A stretch of DNA of 64,000 nucleotides, taken from Paulinella micropora (lineage: Eukaryota; Cercozoa; Imbricatea; Euglyphida; Paulinellidae). Positions within the stretch are counted from its first letter, which is position 1; every line of letters starts with the position of its first letter. Position numbers and translations under genes: made by a program. Location of the stretch: contig WBZZ01003110.1 of NCBI GenBank assembly GCA_019918135.1, positions 1 to 64,000 of the forward strand. Reading direction: 5' to 3'. The notes beneath the pieces were generated by a model that saw nothing but the letters and a program-made list of their open reading frames with translations, made no database searches and was not told where the DNA came from. Positions 18,038-27,046 of the stretch are shown here, one piece after another.

Positions 18038-18655
18038 ATGCGGCCGGCGCTTCTGTTGTTGCTAGCTTGCGCGGCGGTAGCGACGGTCGCGCCACAAACG
18101 TTGGGTGCGATAGAGCCCTTTTCTCGCTACCCCAGCTGCATGTTCCTGAGGTCGTACAGCCTGGCCTTGCCTTTAGATAAGCTGTCGAACGCGAGCGTAG
18201 CGCACGCCAAGCTCGAGTTCAGGGCCGGGATTAACAGACCGAACTCGTATTGGCTTTTCAAGCAAAAGACCTGGAACATTCATTTGCACAAGCAAAGGGG
18301 TACGTACGAAAAGCGGGTCAGACTGCTCCGCGGATTCAATCAGGACCTGTTCATGTCTTGGCGCCTGACTTGCGACCCAAGCACGCCCTGTGCCACGAAC
18401 TTCCCGTACGTGACAGAAGTGCGCTGCATGAATGACGCTGCCTACATAGCCACTCTTAGTCTTTCCTCGGTCTCGATCTGCTTGTTGCTAGCCCTTTTAG
18501 CTTGCTTGAAAGACGAGGAAAGAAACCCTGACAAAATTAGACTGTCTTGGAACCAGAAGAGGCTTGGGGTCGGGCTCGTGACCGTTTTCTTGCTGGTGGC
18601 TCTGACGGTCTTTGCCGCGGCCCTGACTAGCCACCTGGAAGTCAACGCCCAGTGA
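18038..18655 (+). CDS. Two-TM membrane protein, type 2, copy A
   Basis: 205 residues from an ATG after an A-run (the open frame upstream is shadow). The signal peptide is MRPALLLLLACAAVATVAPQ. An ectodomain of about 125 residues has a Cys-x(n)-Cys pattern including TCDPSTPCATNF and two NxS/T sites. TM1 is near IATLSLSSVSICLLLALLAC, then a charged loop (LKDEERNPDKIRLSWNQKRL), then TM2 VGLVTVFLLVALTVFAAAL. It matches 53152-53772; ectodomains are nearly identical and the loop is more variable. Same architecture as 11040-11627, without clear sequence identity. Likely surface or envelope protein of unknown function. Confidence 0.75.
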   Translation: MRPALLLLLACAAVATVAPQTLGAIEPFSRYPSCMFLRSYSLALPLDKLSNASVAHAKLEFRAGINRPNSYWLFKQKTWNIHLHKQRGTYEKRVRLLRGFNQDLFMSWRLTCDPSTPCATNFPYVTEVRCMNDAAYIATLSLSSVSICLLLALLACLKDEERNPDKIRLSWNQKRLGVGLVTVFLLVALTVFAAALTSHLEVNAQ

Positions 18656-18793
18656 TTCTGTTTTGGTGAAGAAGGCGTTTGTCTGCAACGTGAAAGGCCC
18701 CCCCGACGGAGAAAACAGAAAAGACTGCAACGGCTTGTATTAAAAAGTTTTTTTGCCTTGAAAGGGGATTGTTTTATGTTTGAAAAGGTGTAT

Positions 18794-19123
18794 TTATTGG
18801 CAGCAGCGAGCCTCGCACACCTCGTTGAGCTGTAGAAAACACAACGGGCACACTGGGTTCTCGTCGCAATAGTACAGCGGCGCGGGGCCTCGCCAGTAGA
18901 CTCTAATCCACACTTGAGTATTCTTCTTGTAAACTCTGTAGTACCCGTAGGGGGCAAGGAGCTGTTCGTACACGTCTTGGAAATTGAGGTGTCCGAACTC
19001 CCTAGGTAATCTGTCTGGTTGGGCATAATACAAGTCAGGATCCACTGGGTAGAGTCTTTCCGCGACGGGCCAGCAGAACCTGCCAGTGACGTCTTGCAGG
19101 TAGAGATCGGGACGCAACGCCAT
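18794..19123 (-). CDS. Small Cys-rich protein, copy A
   Basis: 109 residues from MALRPDLYLQDV, the start conserved in copy B; upstream extension runs into CA-repeat sequence and is not coding. The protein is Tyr-rich in the middle (YEQLLAPYGYYRVYKKNTQV) and ends in a Cys cluster, YYCDENPVCPLCF, then ending EVCEARCCQ, likely to bind zinc. No signal peptide. It is nearly identical to 53927-54256 while flanking repeats have diverged, so it is under constraint. It could be a small RING- or ribbon-like regulator, but the Cys spacing fits no standard RING. Confidence 0.7.
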   Translation of the reverse strand: MALRPDLYLQDVTGRFCWPVAERLYPVDPDLYYAQPDRLPREFGHLNFQDVYEQLLAPYGYYRVYKKNTQVWIRVYWRGPAPLYYCDENPVCPLCFLQLNEVCEARCCQ

Positions 19124-19184
19124 TGGACTACAGAAATGCTGGTAGGCCAAAAGAGGCAGGCATCGTTGGTGCAAAAAAACGACA

Positions 19185-19905
19185 TCACACGACGATACAC
19201 AATTCGACGATACACACAATCACACGAAGACGATACACAAATCGACGATACACGAAGACGATACACACACACAAACGCAATCGCAAACACACAATCGCAC
19301 ACACACACACAAACGCAATCGCAAACACACAATCGCACACACACACACACACAAACGCAATCGCAAACACACAATCGCACACATACAACACACACACACA
19401 CACACACGACGATATGCATTGACACACAGGCGTACCTTTGCAAAACGGCTGTTGTTCCGCGATTTGTCCAACAAAGGGAGGGGGCCAACCCTGCCGAGAG
19501 GTTGGCCCATGTTAAGCCAAAAAAGCCCATTGAGCAAACCCAATGTTGGCACCATTGAGCAAACCCAATGTTGGCACCATTGAGCAAACCCAATGTTGGC
19601 ACCATTGAGCAAACCCAATGTTGGCACCATTGAGCAAACCCAATGGTACGAAGGGGGGGGGGCCGCCTTGCACTGCCCCTTGTTGGATCACTCACAAATC
19701 GTTTGTGCATCGTTTTGCAAAGGTACAACCTGTCTCAACGACGTTTGTGATTTTGTGCATGTGTATGTGCGTGAATTGTGTGTGTATGAATTGTGTGTGT
19801 ATGAATTGTGTGTGTATGAATTTGTGTGTGTGTGTGTATGAATTTGTGTGTGTGTGTGTCTGTGTGTTGAATTGCGTGTATCGTCGTGTGTGCGCATGTT
19901 CTGTT
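19185..19905. repeat. Dyad locus with internal tandem repeats, copy A
   Basis: CA-rich sequence on the left (19260-19410) faces GT-rich sequence on the right (19755-19880), with CGATACAC and GTGTATCG motifs on opposite sides. Inside, an exact 16-base inverted repeat (GTACCTTTGCAAAACG at 19432-19447, its complement at 19711-19726) encloses four to five 27-base direct repeats around CCCAATGTTGGCACCATTG (about 19535-19645). It may be a replication origin or regulatory hairpin, or a MITE-like insertion. Some frames stay open here only because of the repeats. Confidence 0.75.
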
Positions 19906-20102
19906 CCTTCCCGTTCTTCTTTTTCCCAAATTCCTCGCCCTCTTTTCTGTCGCAGTCGGCTGTGTGTGTGCGCCCACGTTTTCCTTTGTAAACGTGTGTT
20001 TTTTATCCACCTCCCGCTGTAGTTTCATCTATCCAGGTATCTATTTTGTTGTGTTCGTCTCTTTCTGCCTTTTTCTTGATTCCTTCTTTTTTTTGCGCAG
20101 AA

Positions 20103-20432
20103 ATGTCGCTGCGATTCAAGAACATGGCTAGGAAATCGACTGGAGGCAAAGCGCCCAGAAAAATGCATAAGCAGAACCTACCGGTGGGGGCTATCGGAGC
20201 CAAGAAGCGTACTGCCGTCGAAAAGAACAAGGCGATCTCTGCTCTGGCCAACCCGAAAGGTCCTAGACTGTCTGCTACTCATGCATTTCTTTCTGAAAAC
20301 AACACAACTGTTAGAAAAAAAAGAGGAATTGCAGGCTTTAGAAAAAGGAAAGATTGTCATGGTCTAGTTTTTGTGTGTGTATCGTTGCAGAGAATGCGCG
20401 GACCGAAACTACCAACGGTCCCAATCCGTTAA
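20103..20432 (+). CDS. Histone H3-tail-like protein, copy A
   Basis: From MSLRFKNM the protein runs straight into ARKSTGGKAPRK (residues 9-20), identical to residues 7-18 of eukaryotic histone H3 and so including the equivalents of K9, S10, K14 and K18. The following region is basic (GAKKRTAVEKNKAISAL). No histone fold is visible. The ATG lies two bases after a long polypyrimidine tract ending in GCGCAG (20062-20100), a textbook splice acceptor; a possible donor CAG/GTAT is at 20037. Conserved in copy B (55515). The next ORF (20391-20761) may be part of the same transcript. Likely a nuclear chromatin mimic that competes for H3-tail readers or modifiers; function is inferred. Confidence 0.75.
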   Translation: MSLRFKNMARKSTGGKAPRKMHKQNLPVGAIGAKKRTAVEKNKAISALANPKGPRLSATHAFLSENNTTVRKKRGIAGFRKRKDCHGLVFVCVSLQRMRGPKLPTVPIR

Positions 20433-20761
20433 ACGAGCGAACCAGCGCACTACTGAGCTCGCCAACGGCCGCGGAGAAGTTTACGCAGCACCTGGTGAAG
20501 GTCAGATGTGGTTCTTTGCGTAAGTGGGGCAGCGTAACTCTGGAGCTAGAAGACGTGCGTCCGTCGTCCTTGGCAGAACTGCAGGCGGAGCTTGAAAAGA
20601 TGAAGAAAGAAATCCTGGAAACGTACACAGACGTGTACGAGCGGTTGGGAAAGGGTGAAGACATAGCAACGATCCCGGGTGCGGTGGACAGATGGATCGA
20701 CCCCCTCGCCTCCTTCCAGTCGGGGGAAATGAGTTGTATTGCGGAGCTGAGCAGGCGGTAA
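20391..20761 (+). CDS. Helical ORF downstream of the H3-tail protein, copy A
   Basis: About 120 conserved residues without an ATG at their beginning, so probably read as a continuation of an upstream exon or frame. The conserved part begins ENARTETTNGPNPL and includes VRCGSLRKWGSVTLELEDV and a helical AELQAELEKMKKEILETYTD, ending in a short acidic/aromatic region. It matches 55787-56152 closely, with the same frame offset relative to the H3-tail ORF in both copies although the spacing differs. I do not recognise a domain. It may be the effector part of the H3-tail protein. Confidence 0.55.
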
Positions 20762-21200
20762 AAGAAAAACAAACAACCAAGAAGAAGAAGCTGCCACTTC
20801 CAGCGCCAAGAAAAAAAATCTGGATCTTTTTCTTTTTTCGCTTTGGGCAGTAAAAAAGAAGACAGGCATGACCTTTTACTTTTTTTTTTTGTTTGCTGCT
20901 TAAAAAAGTCACAATACCATTAAAAAATTGAAACGTTGTTTGGCAGAAATTTCGGACTCCAAATAAATAAACGCCGGCGGCGGGAGAAAGCGCGGGAGGG
21001 GGGGAGAGAGGGCGCGGAATGTAGTACAAAGAAAGGTTGGAAAGATTTCTGAGTTGGACTAGTTTTCGAAACCCTCTCCTCCCCCCTCCGCCCGCCCTCC
21101 TGCATTTAAAACCTGAACCCAAAGGCTTTGGTACCATCGCAAAAGACAACAAAGCGCCGTTTGCAGGGCGTTGGTGGGACCATATTTTTTGTCGCGCCTC
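20762..21200. other. Spacer at the left edge of a copy-A cassette
   Basis: No gene supported. The first 200 bases resemble 56153-56320 of copy B, including an AAATAAATAAACG motif that may be a poly(A) signal. Similarity stops near 20980, where the copy-A-only cassette (to about 24650) begins. Confidence 0.5.
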
Positions 21201-22274
21201 ATGCCTTGGCCCAAGGTCTGTGGCCCGACCGTCGAAGCGTCCGTGACGCAGCTGTTTGTTGCTACCGCTACCAGCTTTGTCTGTGGCATGACCTGGCTCG
21301 TCTCTTTGACTTTAGTGCTTCAGGCCGGATCCTATCTGCGGAGAATCATGCCTATCCTATGCAGGGTTTTGTCGTGGTGCACAGCGCACACGGCCTTCGC
21401 CTGCATTTCAGTGTTCGTCAGGCAGCCGTTGCGGCTGTTGTTGTGTGTGGCCTCCTTGTTCCCGCTGGGTTGGTACTGCTGGTTGGATTGCTTAGAACAG
21501 TACCCGTGCGGTCTGGCTTACGTCGGGCCACCCCGCGGCAATCCTGCGTGCCGTAGCAGGGCCAGGCTGTGCCTGTGCGCAGGTTCTGTGGTAGTACTAC
21601 TGGCGGGGGCGCTGCGCAGCTCGGCGCCCTTGCACATCTTCCTGTTGCTAAGCCAGGCGTACGGTGGGTGGCTACTGCTGCACAGCGCTAAGAGGCTGAG
21701 CGCGATGCGACTCTTGGCAGCACATCAGTGCGAGCTCCACGAAAGTAAACAGATCAGGCTGACGGAGATCCAAACGAGGCTAGAGGTCGTTTGGCGCGCC
21801 ACGGTGTGCTGGTGCTTGTCGTCGGCAGCTTACTTTGTGCTCTGGCTCTGGCTAGTAACGGGTTGCTTGCTGCGCAGCGGTGCTGGAGGACTTGCCTGGC
21901 AGGTGCTATGCTTGGCCGCGCAGCTGCCTGCCTTTACTTTCATCAGCGTAGTCAATCTGCAGACCTCGCAGGGCGTGTCAGAATCACCGGTGCCACCGGT
22001 AGGCAGCCCCGCCAATGCCGACACGCCAGCGATACATTTCTCTAGTAACGAGAGCAAGCTGCGTGCCCTGATCGCCGATTTTGGCTCCACGCCGCTAACA
22101 GTCTTTAATCAGAGGCGGGTGCTGCAGACAAGCCCCAGCCCGTTGGTGGTCCAAGTGCAACAGGCCGTGCTTATGTTGCCTACCACCAAACGCTCCTGCG
22201 ACCTGCCCCCGGAAACCTCGCATTCTGAGGAGGTGTTGTCGGTAGTGGCCGAGCGGGCTGCCGGCGCGTCCTAA
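21201..22274 (+). CDS. Seven-TM-like membrane protein, only in copy A
   Basis: About 357 residues from MPWPKVCGPTV. Seven hydrophobic segments can be counted, roughly at residues 12-40, 58-78, 82-103, 125-145, 150-170, 205-230 and 238-258, with a basic loop of about 30 residues between the fifth and sixth (HESKQIRLTEIQTRLEV). A hydrophilic C-terminal tail of about 95 residues follows, rich in Ser, Pro and Thr. That topology resembles a G-protein-coupled receptor, and herpesviruses are known to encode those. I see no DRY or NPxxY signature, so homology is unproven. It belongs to a cassette absent from copy B. Confidence 0.6.
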   Translation: MPWPKVCGPTVEASVTQLFVATATSFVCGMTWLVSLTLVLQAGSYLRRIMPILCRVLSWCTAHTAFACISVFVRQPLRLLLCVASLFPLGWYCWLDCLEQYPCGLAYVGPPRGNPACRSRARLCLCAGSVVVLLAGALRSSAPLHIFLLLSQAYGGWLLLHSAKRLSAMRLLAAHQCELHESKQIRLTEIQTRLEVVWRATVCWCLSSAAYFVLWLWLVTGCLLRSGAGGLAWQVLCLAAQLPAFTFISVVNLQTSQGVSESPVPPVGSPANADTPAIHFSSNESKLRALIADFGSTPLTVFNQRRVLQTSPSPLVVQVQQAVLMLPTTKRSCDLPPETSHSEEVLSVVAERAAGAS

Positions 22275-22322
22275 AAAAAAGCAGGCCCCTCCCGTCGGTC
22301 CTTTGGATTGTCACAGCCCGTA

Positions 22323-22324
<2 letters not shown>

Positions 22325-22358
<34 letters not shown>
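22325..22358 (+). repeat. 34-base poly-T tract
   Basis: An uninterrupted T tract between two convergent genes of the copy-A cassette; a second T tract of about 25 lies near 24589-24613. It could be a 3' processing/termination zone or a retained poly(A) mark. Confidence 0.85.
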
Positions 22359-22363
<5 letters not shown>

Positions 22364-22464
22364 CTTGGCATCTTTGTATCTTGGCCGGACTAGGCCGGAG
22401 GTTCGAACTGTTTAAAAGACACAAATGTCAGCTGGTCTGCTCAACTCAAAAGAACTCTGTTGCC

Positions 22465-24567
22465 CTAAAAATTGTCCATTCTTTTAAATTTTTTTGCCGA
22501 AATGACTATTGTCTGCTTTGCCCGGACATTTTTTTTACTGCTAATTCTCGGCCGGAGCCATTGTCGTGAGGCCAGGCTGCAACCTGTTGGCATACAGCCG
22601 GAACAATGTGCCACCAGTGTCACAATCCGCCGCCCGCAGTGGCCGGAAGAAACCTGTGTGACCAGGCCTGGCCCTGCAGTCTTCGGCCGGCTTAAATCTT
22701 CCCAGGCCCGGGGGCACATGATCAGGGCCTGCCACATGAAGGCCACCAACAGCAACCAGGGGTGGGGGATGCGTGTGGCAAACCACAGGTCCTGGCGGCG
22801 GCCGCTGGAACTAACCATGAGCGCTCTGGTCAACGAGATCAGTGCGCAGGTAGTCTCCAGCTTCTGATCGCTAGGTGGGTAAGACGGCGTGCCTTGCTGT
22901 GCGCTGTGCAACCTCACGGCCCGGCCGCCGCTCGCGCTGCGGAAGGCGTCCCTGATTGCTAGAAAAAAGTCGTCAGCTAGGCTGGGCGGCGTCGGGTAAG
23001 AGTCGCTGTTGGGATCGTACAGGTACAGGTCCAGGCCGTGTTCGGACTCCTCCTTAAATACAAGCTGGGTGTGTCCGAGGATGCGCAACGAGCTGACGGC
23101 CGGCGCTCCCTGGTGCAGTAGAAAGGTGTTATATTGCTTCAACTCATCGGGCCTAACGCCAATAGTGAGACGGCGTCGTGGCAGGTACTTGAGCTCCCGG
23201 GGGCACAGGCTTTTGAACGGCCGCACCCCGTTGGCCAGCGTGAAGGTCGGCAGGGAAGTCAGTAACAGGTCCCCGTACGCGCCGTGCCAGCCGCTGTTGT
23301 AGTCCGTCAGGGTTTGCACGCCGAACCAAATGGAATTCTCGCGGTAGCCCGGGTTGCGGCGCCAGTCCCAGCGGCCCTCCCCGGCCTCGTGCACGCTGCG
23401 CAGCCACCAGCCCAGCACCCAGGCGTTACCCGAGTCGTACTGGATCTTGGTGTCCCAGCCCAGCACCACGGGCCAGCGCGGCGGGGGCTGGGGCAGCTTG
23501 GAATCGAGCACGGGCGGCTCGTCGAGCACGTCGCACCCGTAGAACTCGACCCCCGTGCGCGCCGCCGCGTAGCCCCAGGCCCGGGCGAAGCGCGGGGTGA
23601 GCGGGCCGTAGCGGGAGACCGTGCGCGACCAGCGCGCGACCTGCGCATCAGCCACGCGCCGGAGGTAAACCCGGACCAACATTTCATAGAGGCGCGGGTG
23701 CGTCCGCAGCCCCGTGGCGGGCACGTACAAGTCTGGTATTCGATAGGCCAGCCCTGTCAGGCCGGTGCTGGCGTTGCGCACGAAACTCTGCACTATCGCA
23801 TGTGTGTCCCAGTCCTGGTTGGGCTCCAGGGCTTGGTACAGCGCTTCCTGGAAGGCCGCGAGCACGGTGTACAAACTTGTGGGCCCGGCGCGCGCGCTGG
23901 ACCGTTGACCCCACCAGGCCAGCAAACCCTTTGCCCGGGGGTCGCGGGAACGGCGGAATTTCAGCCACAGCTGCGGCATCGGCCGTACCAGCAAGCACAG
24001 CGGATCGCTGTCCCACAGCTGGGGGAAGACGTCCTGATCAGCGACAGCGGCCGACAGTTCGCACAGTTGCTGCCTGGCGCCGAGGTCTACGCGGAACCAC
24101 GGGGAACGCCCGGCGCAGAATTGTAGTGCCTGCCGTAGACTCGTTTGCTCCCCGACGGTGGGCGACCAGGGATGCCGGTCCAGGAGCGACACCAGGCATT
24201 CGGCTTCCCGTCGACGACGATCTGGCCTCTGGAACTCGCTGAGGTACGTTAGCAGGGCGCGTACGGCTTGTGTCATGGTCCTGCCGTTCGCGGCCGCCTG
24301 GCTGCTGTCCGGCGCGAGATGTTCGAAAAAGGCGCTGTCTTGTACCCAGTCCGGGATGCACCAAGACCACACCGTGCCCAACGCCGCTTCTTGCACTAGC
24401 CGCCAGCGCCAGTCGGGCCAGTGCGGCGTGCGGCGCAGCTCTTTGGGCGGTGTCGAATGTACAAATTCGTGACGCAGCTGCCGCAAGTCGGCGAGGTAAT
24501 TTTGGAAGTTCTTTTCCAGCGCCTGGCATTCTGTCGGGCTGCCATGGCACACTGCGCACCGTGACAT
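22465..24567 (-). CDS. Large protein with Ulp1/adenain-like cysteine protease motif, only in copy A
   Basis: 700 residues from MSRCAVCHGSPTECQ (two CxxC-like pairs). The first 450 residues are Trp- and Arg-rich and unrecognised. Residues 499-574 contain, in order, a His (LGHTQLVFKEE), a YDPN (Asp 518) and Q-x5-C (Gln 568, Cys 574, as DQKLETTCALISL). This is the order and Gln-Cys spacing of Ulp1/C48 proteases and close to adenovirus protease, and resembles the His...DPN...Cys proteins I recall from large DNA viruses. Such enzymes process SUMO or ubiquitin-like proteins or mature virion proteins. The remaining 125 residues have mixed character. The catalytic reading is inference. Convergent with the seven-TM gene. 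Confidence 0.6.
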   Translation of the reverse strand: MSRCAVCHGSPTECQALEKNFQNYLADLRQLRHEFVHSTPPKELRRTPHWPDWRWRLVQEAALGTVWSWCIPDWVQDSAFFEHLAPDSSQAAANGRTMTQAVRALLTYLSEFQRPDRRRREAECLVSLLDRHPWSPTVGEQTSLRQALQFCAGRSPWFRVDLGARQQLCELSAAVADQDVFPQLWDSDPLCLLVRPMPQLWLKFRRSRDPRAKGLLAWWGQRSSARAGPTSLYTVLAAFQEALYQALEPNQDWDTHAIVQSFVRNASTGLTGLAYRIPDLYVPATGLRTHPRLYEMLVRVYLRRVADAQVARWSRTVSRYGPLTPRFARAWGYAAARTGVEFYGCDVLDEPPVLDSKLPQPPPRWPVVLGWDTKIQYDSGNAWVLGWWLRSVHEAGEGRWDWRRNPGYRENSIWFGVQTLTDYNSGWHGAYGDLLLTSLPTFTLANGVRPFKSLCPRELKYLPRRRLTIGVRPDELKQYNTFLLHQGAPAVSSLRILGHTQLVFKEESEHGLDLYLYDPNSDSYPTPPSLADDFFLAIRDAFRSASGGRAVRLHSAQQGTPSYPPSDQKLETTCALISLTRALMVSSSGRRQDLWFATRIPHPWLLLVAFMWQALIMCPRAWEDLSRPKTAGPGLVTQVSSGHCGRRIVTLVAHCSGCMPTGCSLASRQWLRPRISSKKNVRAKQTIVISAKKFKRMDNF

Positions 24568-24926
24568 CGCCGCGGAGACAGAGTAATTTTCTTTTTTTTT
24601 TTTTTTTTTTTTATATATACAGAAAAGTAGGCCAAGCTCAGAATCCTAAAGCTGGCGCTATTGACGGCAGCCGTGTGTACCCCGTCGGGAGGCGGTTGGC
24701 CCGAAATGACCGCCGCCCGGTAAGTTTTTTTTTTAAAAAAAAGGGGGGTCTTGGACCCGTCAGAAACAAAAAAAAACGTTTTAATAGACTAGCGGATGAG
24801 AGGGGGGAGAATTTTTTTTGGGGGGGGGGGGGTGGAGGAACGTCGTGGCAGAAACGCGGCAGAGCGAGCGCGCGAGAACAGAGATCAGCTAGTCTTTTTT
24901 TTTGGGGTGTCCCACTGTCGTGCCCG
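24568..24926. other. Spacer at the right edge of the copy-A cassette
   Basis: No gene supported. From about 24650 the sequence again matches copy B (56420 onward), with CCCGAAATGACCG followed by GGTAAGTTT, an intron-donor-like motif kept in both copies, and TTGGACCCGTCAGAAAC. Homopolymers of A, T and G are long here. Confidence 0.5.
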
Positions 24927-25862
24927 TCATTCCAGAGAGGAACAGTGGTCGATGTGGTTGCACAGCTGATCCAGCGCTTCTTGCCATTGGGTGATCTTGA
25001 GCCTGGTGTCGCGTATGTATTCGAGGAGCTTGACCCTGCAGCAGCGACGGGGATTGAGGCGAACAGATTCCTGGTCAGCCTCGGGGGTTTGGATGTCCGT
25101 AAACCCGTGGGCCGCTTGCTTCTGGCGGTAATAAGTAATCAAGTTTTCGAGGCTGTACTTGGTAGCCCAGGCCACGTCGCCGAGCTCGTCGAAGCCCAAA
25201 TCACCGATCGGGGTAGTGAGAACGCTCTTCGCGGGCGAGCGGCTGCGATCTCGACGACGACGTGGTTCCTAAAAAGGGAAAAACCAAAATTCCAACAACA
25301 AAAAAAAAACGAAACACAAGACAAAGCCCAACCAAAAAAAAAAAACTGAGGGGGGGATAAATCAAGCACACAAAAAAAAACAACCAAAAGCTGACCGACG
25401 GGTTCCTGTTCGGGGACGACAGTCTGCTGAAGGAGTCGTCTGAGCTGTGGCTGCTGCTGCTGCTGCTGCTCCGGCTCCGAGTTGGGCTGCTGCTCCGGCT
25501 ACGAGTTGGGCTGCGAGTTGGGCTGCGGCTCGAGTAGAAATGTCTCTGGCCGGTGATGTCTTTGTAACAGGAGACAGAACGACGAGGGGCTTGCGTCTGC
25601 TGTTGTTCAGTCAAACGAGCAGCTTCCGCTGGTGGCTGGGTAGCGCTCTCGGGGGCCGGCTCTGTGTTCTGGAACCCGTGAGAACCTTCTTGGCCAGCCC
25701 CTTCGGGCTGCTGCAGGCCTCCTGCCGAACGGCTTCCTGCTGCTGGGTAGCGCTGCCGGATGCGTTCCCGGGGGGTACGCGCTGGGGCACCGCCTTGCTG
25801 ACCGTGGCAGCTTCTTGGCGACGAATCGCTCTGCGGCCGCGATCGGTAAGGGTCTGCGCCAT
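24927..25862 (-). pseudogene. Spliced SR-rich protein, copy A
   Basis: Copy of 56616-57541. Exon 1 ends at 25396 and exon 2 is 24927-25268, around a 127-base GT-AG intron. Exon 1 carries a Gln/Ala-rich part, then an SR/SP-rich tract (SRSPTRSPTRSRSSSPTRSR) and a Ser/Asp run, as in SR splicing proteins. Exon 2 adds EPRRRRDRSRSPAKS and a helical domain (FDELGDVAWATKYSLENL, and later LKITQWQEALDQLCNHIDHC). Compared with copy B the coding region looks interrupted about once in exon 1. There is no RRM, so it is SR-like only in composition. Confidence 0.65.
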
Positions 25863-26202
25863 GGGGTCTAATATCCAGCACAAAGCCGCAGATTGTCGTG
25901 GCTTTACACGTAGGTGCAAGGCTGTGTGCGCAAGGCCCCGCGCGAGTTCCAGAGAGAAGTGTGATCGATTCGGGGGAGGGGAAAAGGGAAAGGGTATGTA
26001 GCCTTTCGGCCCCTCCCCACCCAAGGCTCGGGGTTCGAAAAGGGGGGGGCCGCGCAAATCGGGCCGGCAGGCACGGCCCCCCCCCCCCCGCTTCCCAAAA
26101 AACACAGCTACCTATCTATCCCCACCCCCCCAAAAAAAAAGCCCAGAGTGACCCTTGGCAGTCTTTCGCGGCGCGGGTTTTTTAGCTACCAGAAAATTGT
26201 CC

Positions 26203-26772
26203 ATGTCTCATTCCGACCAGGCCGGCGGCGCCCGCCCCAAGAAGCCCCGGCCCGACGGACGTCCGTCTGCAGTTCCCGCGCCGACCCGCGAAAGCCACGA
26301 ACAGAGTGTCCGGGTCGAAGTTTTCCTGGCGCACGGTAGCGAGCCGCCGGACCCGGAGTTGGTCCACGACTTTGTGCGCAGGATCCTGGAGACGACGGTT
26401 CTGCCGATCGTGGGCCTGAGCCACGCGGACACGATCAGCGATATCAGGATCCTGGCGCCCGCGGACATGTCGCTTTTCCGTGATTTCCACGCGCGGCGGC
26501 CCGCGCAACGGCCGGTCGCCTTCCGCGCCAGAGAAGAACTGCCGGACTTTACGGTCAGCCGCGACTACCTGGCCTCCGACCCCACGTCGGACTGCGCGGT
26601 GTGCCTCGAGGTTTTCACGGAGGGCCAGCTCTTGAAGGTCATGCCTTGCTCTCACAAGTTCCATCGAAACTGTCTGTTCCCGTGGCTGCGCACGCATAAT
26701 ACGTGCCCGGTCTGCCGCTTCCAGCTCCCGGCCGAAACCGTCTCTCCACCGGTAGGCGCTGCCGGTGGCTAG
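26203..26772 (+). CDS. RING-H2 protein, copy A
   Basis: 189 residues from MSHSDQAGGARPKKPRPDGR, the start conserved in copy B; a T/A-rich spacer precedes it. After a basic, Pro-rich N-terminus (NLS-like) and about 100 residues with VHDFVRRILETTVLPIVGL, the C-terminus is a RING-H2 finger: CAVCLEVFTEGQLLKVMPCS, then HKFHRNCLFPWLRTHNTCP and VCR. This is the E2-recruiting module of E3 ubiquitin ligases. It matches 57878-58459 with scattered substitutions mostly outside the finger. The stop is followed by a TA-repeat and an AATTAA element at about 26821. Confidence 0.9.
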   Translation: MSHSDQAGGARPKKPRPDGRPSAVPAPTRESHEQSVRVEVFLAHGSEPPDPELVHDFVRRILETTVLPIVGLSHADTISDIRILAPADMSLFRDFHARRPAQRPVAFRAREELPDFTVSRDYLASDPTSDCAVCLEVFTEGQLLKVMPCSHKFHRNCLFPWLRTHNTCPVCRFQLPAETVSPPVGAAGG

Positions 26773-27046
26773 CAGCACTGCGCAAATATATATATATAGC
26801 TAGACTTGTTGGATTGGACGATTTTTAATTAAAAAAAGAATCTGGCGCAGAACTGTCTGTCGCGAGTGGAGTTTTCCGCCCAACCGTCTACCGGCTCTCT
26901 TGGCGTTCCCCCGGTAGACGGTTGGGAGCGGTCTCTCCCCCCCCCTATTCATTCCTGGAAAAAGGGGGGGGCCGCAAATCGTCACCAGAGGGACGGAGTG
27001 GGGGGGGGCACGACCGAAAAAGGTGCCCAAAAACAAACTGGGGGAG

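Noticed and set aside
19123-19728. Long Cys/Val-rich open frame upstream of the small Cys-rich gene
   Set aside because: It is CA/GT microsatellite read in frame; the conserved start is at 19123.
20103-20432. Full histone H3 gene
   Set aside because: Only the tail matches; the alpha-N and histone-fold helices of H3 are not present.
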